Part shown: piece by piece, positions 59,933-64,000 of the stretch
Position numbering within the stretch: position 1 is the stretch's first letter
How the letters are laid out: each line of letters starts with the position of its first letter
The notes under the pieces: generated by a model
What the model was told of the DNA's origin: nothing
Seen by the model: the letters and a program-made list of their open reading frames with translations, nothing else
The model's database searches: none
Translations under genes and position numbers: made by a program
Assembly (NCBI GenBank): GCA_050485645.1
Contig: JBJHBT010000009.1
Span: forward strand, 74,892-138,891
DNA: 64,000 nt
Origin: JBJHBP01 sp050485645
Lineage (GTDB): Bacteria > Pseudomonadota > Gammaproteobacteria > Steroidobacterales > Rariloculaceae
Direction of reading: 5' to 3'

Positions 59933-62338
59933 CTAGAAAGCTTGACCAATGGAAAACTGGAAGCGCTCAATCTCATCGCTCACGAAGCGGTCGGTTTCCC
60001 TGTCCGCGTTGAGCGGGGTCGCGTAACTGAAACGCAGCAGACCCAAAGGCGCAAGCCACTCGACGGCAACGCCAACGGATCGCTTTAAATTACCATAGTC
60101 GACTCGATGGTCGATAGGGTCACCCAGGCGGTCGAAGAACCGCACATTGCGGGACGTGGAAAACACATTGCCCATGTCGTGGAAGATCGCCATGCGCACC
60201 GAGCCGCCCATGCGCTGTGGCGTCGGCAGAATCAACTCGATCTGATTGGTGAACATGGCATTGCCACCGAACGGATTGTTCAGCGAGTCACGCGGACCCA
60301 GCGTCGTTTCCCGGAATCCGCGCACGGACCCGGGACCGCCGCCGTAGAAATTGCGGTACGGCGGCAACGAGGTGGTATCGCCGTACGAGTTGCCGTAGGC
60401 GAAATCCGCCGCCACGCGGATCCGCCATGGGCCGCGCAACCGGATGTAGCGTTCCAGCTCGACGTTGGCCACGTAGTATTCCACATCACTGCGTGGCGCC
60501 GTGGTGGTCAGACTGGCGCGAAGAAAGGTGCCGCGATCGGGAAACAGCACGCGGTTGCGGGAGTCCAGCAGCCAGCCGGCGAGCAGCTCCAGGCTGCGCA
60601 CTTCCGTACCGAAGATATTGCTGAAGCCCGGCACGGTATAGGGCCTGCCGTTGGCGCTGACCCAGTCCCGCGCCTGCGAGGAGCTGAACTGGCCCGTCAG
60701 CATGTCGGACTGGCGATAGGAAAAACCCAGCTGCATCTGCTGCCGCTCGCTGAGCGCATAGGCCCAGGTTGAACCGCCCGACAGCGACTGCGTGGAGAAA
60801 TCCGAGCTCGCCGACGTGAACTGTGTGACATCGGTGTAGGTCAGCGACAGCGTGCGCGTCAGGCCATCGATGTTGCGATAGGCATCGGTGTAGCTGACGT
60901 CATAGATCTTCTGGTATCGGCCGCCCTGCAGGTTCACCGCGACACGGTTGCCGGTGCCAAGGAAATTGGAGTGCACGAAATTGCCGCCCAGGATCATGCC
61001 CTGTGCCGCGGAATAACCAATGCTGCCGCCAAACGATCCAGGCAGCCCTTCTTCGATCTCGAAGTCCACGTCCACCAGATCCGGACTGCCGGGTACGGCG
61101 TAGGTTTCATACTCCGCGGCCTGAACATAAGGCAGACGCTGCAGACGCACCTGCGAACGATCCAGCAGCACATTCGACAGATAGCCGCCTTCGAGCTGAC
61201 GCATCTCGCGGCGGAACACTTCGTCGGCGACATTGTCCGCGCCATTGAAATTGATGTGGCGCACGTAGACGCGATTCTGCGGCTCCACGACGAAGGTGAC
61301 GGAGACTTCCCTGGTTTCTTCGTTGAGCTCCGGAACCGCCTGCACCATGGCGAATGCATAGCCGTCCTGGCCGAGCCTGTCGGTGATGGCCTCTTCGCTG
61401 AACACCAGTGCGATCTGCGAGAACGTATCGCCGGGCTGTACGAAGATGCGCGATCGCAGCTGCGCCTCCGGCACCACCATCTGTCCAGCCAGACGCACAT
61501 TGGAAATCGTGTAGCGATCCCCTTCGGTAATGCTGATGGTGATGAAGATGTCGCGGCGATCAGGTGATATCGACACCTGCGCATCGTCGATGCTGAAATC
61601 GGCGTAGCCGCGGTCCATGTAAAAGGCGCGCAGGCGCTCCAGGTCGCCTTGCAGAGCTTCCCGCGAATAGCGGCCGGACTGGTTGATGAACGACAGCAGA
61701 TTGCCGGTGCTGGACTCGAAATCGCGCATGATTTCGCGGTCGCTGTAGGTGGTGTTGCCGACGATGGTCACCTGACGTATCCGCGATCGGGCGCCTTCCT
61801 CGATCTCGATGGCCACGCGCACCCGGTTGTCGCCCAGATCCTCGACGCTCGGCTCGACGCGGGCACCATACTTGCCGCGCGAGTAGTACTCCTCGGTCAG
61901 CGACTGCGCGACGTCTTCGAGCATGGACCGGTCGAACGTGCGGCCACGGGCAAGTCCGATCTCGCGCAGTGAAGCCTCGAGGTCGTCGGAATCGATGTCG
62001 CGATTGCCGGTGAACGAAAACTCGTCGATAACCGGTCGTTCCTGCACCGCGATCACCAGCGTATCGCCATCCCGACGCAGTTCCACGTTCTCGAAAAAGC
62101 CTGTGGTGTACAGGGCGCGAACGGCCTCGCCGACACGCTGTTGATCCACGGTGTCGCCAATACTGATCGGCAGGTAATTGTATATCGTGCCCTCGGCGAT
62201 TCGTTGCGAGCCCTCCACGCGAAAATCGCTCACCACGAACGGGCCGCCCGATTGCGCATGCAATAACCCGGAGATCGCCATCGCCAGCCACAGGGCGGCC
62301 AGACGTAGTCCGTATACTCGTAGGGATTTTGATTTCAT
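59933..62338 (-). CDS. bamA: Outer membrane protein assembly factor BamA
   Basis: The central beta-barrel protein of the BAM complex. The 801 residues have a signal peptide (LWLAMAISGLLHAQ), five POTRA domains (about residues 30-425) and a C-terminal 16-strand barrel with VRGFRET (about 668), the conserved loop-6 motif, ending in the Phe-terminated RFQFSIGQAF strand. Its ATG overlaps the rseP stop by one base (TGATG). The order rseP-bamA-skp-lpxD-fabZ-lpxA-lpxB is standard in the class. Confidence 0.97.
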   Translation of the reverse strand: MKSKSLRVYGLRLAALWLAMAISGLLHAQSGGPFVVSDFRVEGSQRIAEGTIYNYLPISIGDTVDQQRVGEAVRALYTTGFFENVELRRDGDTLVIAVQERPVIDEFSFTGNRDIDSDDLEASLREIGLARGRTFDRSMLEDVAQSLTEEYYSRGKYGARVEPSVEDLGDNRVRVAIEIEEGARSRIRQVTIVGNTTYSDREIMRDFESSTGNLLSFINQSGRYSREALQGDLERLRAFYMDRGYADFSIDDAQVSISPDRRDIFITISITEGDRYTISNVRLAGQMVVPEAQLRSRIFVQPGDTFSQIALVFSEEAITDRLGQDGYAFAMVQAVPELNEETREVSVTFVVEPQNRVYVRHINFNGADNVADEVFRREMRQLEGGYLSNVLLDRSQVRLQRLPYVQAAEYETYAVPGSPDLVDVDFEIEEGLPGSFGGSIGYSAAQGMILGGNFVHSNFLGTGNRVAVNLQGGRYQKIYDVSYTDAYRNIDGLTRTLSLTYTDVTQFTSASSDFSTQSLSGGSTWAYALSERQQMQLGFSYRQSDMLTGQFSSSQARDWVSANGRPYTVPGFSNIFGTEVRSLELLAGWLLDSRNRVLFPDRGTFLRASLTTTAPRSDVEYYVANVELERYIRLRGPWRIRVAADFAYGNSYGDTTSLPPYRNFYGGGPGSVRGFRETTLGPRDSLNNPFGGNAMFTNQIELILPTPQRMGGSVRMAIFHDMGNVFSTSRNVRFFDRLGDPIDHRVDYGNLKRSVGVAVEWLAPLGLLRFSYATPLNADRETDRFVSDEIERFQFSIGQAF

Positions 62339-63735
62339 CAGCTGAAAATTCGTGTCAGGTCGTTATAGATTACAAAGGTCATCAGTACGATCAGGAACAG
62401 CATACCGACCTGCTGGCCAACAATCAGCGCCCTTTCGGACAATGGAGAACCTTTTACCCATTCCGCCAGCTGATAAAGGATCTGTCCACCGTCCAGCAGG
62501 GGAATGGGCATCAGGTTGATGATCGCGAGGCTGATGCTGACCACCGCAAGAAAGCTCAGAAACACACCAAGGCCGGCCTGCGCGCTGTCACCAGCGTAGG
62601 TGGCGATGCCGATCGGCCCGGAGATGTTCTTCACCGATACGTCGCCGGCCACCATACGCCACAGAAAGCGCAGTGTCAGCGTCGTCATTTCCCAGGTCTT
62701 CTCCGCTGCCATCGGAATGGCCGCCAGCACCCCGTAACGCTGCTCCGCCCGCAACCGATCGCGGACTTCCTCGAGCAGTCCGGGCGGCGGATCGGCCATC
62801 CAGACACCGGCCCAGCCTATGATGCGGCCGGCATCCTCGGTCTCGCCGATCGACAGGGTAAGGGTCCGCCTCTGCCCGTCACGCAAGATCTGCACGGGCA
62901 CGGTCTCCCCCGGCCTCGCGCGCACGTATTCGACCCAGTCTTCCCAGCTGTTGACCGGCGTCTGCGCATCACCGGTGGCAAGCACGACATCGCCGTCGCG
63001 AAACCCCGCCTGCTCCGCCGCCGCACCGGCAACGACTTCTCCGATGACCGGCGGCAGAAACGTATGCAGCGCTACAGGCCGCATGCCCAGCCCCACGAAC
63101 AGCTGATCAGGCTCCGTCAGTTCGCCGATGCGGTCACGCACATCCAGCTCCACCTGCCTGAGATCGCCATCGGCGCCCTGCACGGTGAGTTCCAGACGGC
63201 CGTCCGCCAGCAGTCTGTCGAGAATCGCGAGCACCGCGTGTTCCCAGGTCTCCGTCGGCCGTCCGCCAATGGCCCGGATCTCGTCCTGGGCAAGCAGTCC
63301 GGCCTCGGCGGCCACCGAACCATCACTGACCGCACCGATCACCGGCTTCAACCCCGGTACGCCGGCGACGAACAGCGCCCAGTAAGCCACCACGGCAAAC
63401 AGAAAATTGAATCCCGGCCCGGCCAGCAGAACGGCGATCCGATACGGCACCGGACGACGATTGAACGCCCGCTCGCGGTCCTGTTCAGGCACCGGCCCTT
63501 CGCGTTCATCGAGCATCTTCACGTAGCCGCCCAGCGGAATCGCGGCCAGCCAGTATTCGGTGTAATCAGGCGCGCTGCCGCGCCAGCGCGCCAGTGGCCG
63601 GCCGAACCCCACCGAAAACCGCTCAACCTTGAATCCGAGCCGCCGCGCCACCCAGAAATGCCCGAACTCGTGCACGGTGACGAGAATGCCCACCGCAACG
63701 ATAAAACCAAGAACAGATGAGGCGATATCGAGCAT
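62338..63735 (-). CDS. rseP: Site-2 zinc metalloprotease RseP
   Basis: The intramembrane protease that cuts RseA after site-1 cleavage to free RpoE, and clears remnant signal peptides. The 465 residues contain HEFGHFWVAR (zinc site, about 22-31), two PDZ domains in the periplasm, and the third zinc ligand in MPIPLLDGGQ (about 412-421), with four membrane segments. ATG 63735 is supported by a -10 element at 63778-63783. The palindromic element copy 2 lies 175 nt upstream, so the normal upstream neighbours (dxr, cdsA, uppS) are not in view. Confidence 0.96.
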   Translation of the reverse strand: MLDIASSVLGFIVAVGILVTVHEFGHFWVARRLGFKVERFSVGFGRPLARWRGSAPDYTEYWLAAIPLGGYVKMLDEREGPVPEQDRERAFNRRPVPYRIAVLLAGPGFNFLFAVVAYWALFVAGVPGLKPVIGAVSDGSVAAEAGLLAQDEIRAIGGRPTETWEHAVLAILDRLLADGRLELTVQGADGDLRQVELDVRDRIGELTEPDQLFVGLGMRPVALHTFLPPVIGEVVAGAAAEQAGFRDGDVVLATGDAQTPVNSWEDWVEYVRARPGETVPVQILRDGQRRTLTLSIGETEDAGRIIGWAGVWMADPPPGLLEEVRDRLRAEQRYGVLAAIPMAAEKTWEMTTLTLRFLWRMVAGDVSVKNISGPIGIATYAGDSAQAGLGVFLSFLAVVSISLAIINLMPIPLLDGGQILYQLAEWVKGSPLSERALIVGQQVGMLFLIVLMTFVIYNDLTRIFS

Positions 63736-63777
63736 TCGTGCTGTGTTCTGTAGTGACTGCCGGCCGAAAGAGCGGGC

Positions 63778-63783
63778 ATTCTA
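63778..63783 (-). promoter_or_regulatory. Candidate -10 element (TAGAAT) for rseP
   Basis: Minus-strand TAGAAT followed by GCCCGC lies 43 nt before the rseP ATG, resembling the -10/start-site pattern upstream of mfd. There is no clear -35, nor a sigma-E -35. The rest of 63736-63910 holds no gene that I can see. Confidence 0.4.
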
Positions 63784-63910
63784 CCCGTTCGTTTGCCTGA
63801 CGGGGGCTGTGATCTCCGTCAGGTAACAGACTCGCCGCAGCTGCGCCGGTTCCATGATTGACGTCTGTGTCATCCCTCACCGCGGGAACCAGCCCGGAAC
63901 ACGCATGAAC

Positions 63911-64000
63911 GGCGACACCGTCAAATGCCGTGCCGTGGCGGAGCATCCCCCTTTCTCGGGGTGTCCGCGGCCATGGATGGCCGCGGCCAAGGCGCATGGA
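63911..64000. repeat. Nested palindromic dispersed element, copy 2 (cut by window end)
   Basis: Inverted relative to copy 1. It begins GGCGACACCGTCAAA at 63911, then two GCCGT units (copy 1 has four on this side), the 30-bp middle arm at 63927-63956, and the inner palindrome CCGCGGCCAT / ATGGCCGCGG at 63965-63986. From the middle arm to the window end it matches the complement of copy 1 (45472-45545) with no difference I could find. The far arm is outside the window. It lies 5' of rseP, with its start 176 bp upstream of the ATG. Confidence 0.85.

Overview
The window is GC-rich chromosomal DNA from a gammaproteobacterium. The evidence is gene content and order: an rne / kdsB-lpxK-msbA / lolCDE block, mfd-csiV-MTIP-nagZ as in Pseudomonas, rpoE-rseABC, sdhCDAB with SdhE and YgfX, recJ-prfB-lysS, pyrG-eno-ftsB, surE-pcm-nlpD, and bamA-skp-lpxD-fabZ-lpxA-lpxB-rnhB-dnaE-accA-tilS. 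The species cannot be named from this; the gene order suggests an early-branching high-GC lineage rather than the Enterobacterales. It is nearly all core genome, densely packed, with many 1-8 nt overlaps and several TTG or GTG starts. I see no prophage, IS element, CRISPR array, defence island, tRNA or rRNA.

Layout. 1-2044: 3' part of rne. 2041-12912 (minus strand): low-molecular-weight phosphatase, kdsB, lpxK, msbA, exbD, exbB, comEC, lolD and two LolC/LolE permeases, an envelope block for LPS and lipoprotein export. 13071-17811 (plus): a small BamE-like exported protein, mfd and csiV. 17941-31176 (minus): a LOV-like PAS / degenerate GGDEF protein, an MTIP-type phosphorylase, nagZ, a CYTH protein, rlmD and an exonuclease, then acpS-pdxJ-recO-era-rnc-DUF4845-lepB joined directly to a glutaredoxin-like gene and rseC-rseB-rseA-rpoE. 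31352-35758 (minus): ygfX, sdhE, sdhB, sdhA, sdhD, sdhC and a previously easy-to-miss SDHAF4-family gene, so the complex II operon carries assembly factors at both ends; ygfZ is divergent. 36774-41317 (minus): lysS, prfB (with its programmed frameshift) and recJ. 41427-45379: a Mth938-family gene (plus), nlpD, a YqaA/DedA-type protein, pcm and surE (minus), and an Smr gene (plus). 45630-63735 (minus): ftsB, eno, pyrG, tilS, accA, dnaE, rnhB, lpxB, lpxA, fabZ, lpxD, skp, bamA and rseP.

How the genes fit together. Most of the window builds or monitors the cell envelope: Kdo activation, lipid A synthesis and flipping, lipoprotein release, outer-membrane protein assembly, amidase control, and the sigma-E stress pathway with its protease RseP. 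A consensus-like sigma-E promoter precedes rpoE and moves the likely rpoE start downstream. The second theme is complex II and its assembly.

The most notable unexplained structure is a 174-bp nested palindromic element at 45397-45570. A second copy, inverted, starts at 63911 and runs off the end of the window. The LOV-like protein with a destroyed GGDEF motif and the SDHAF4/SdhE arrangement are the next most interesting observations.
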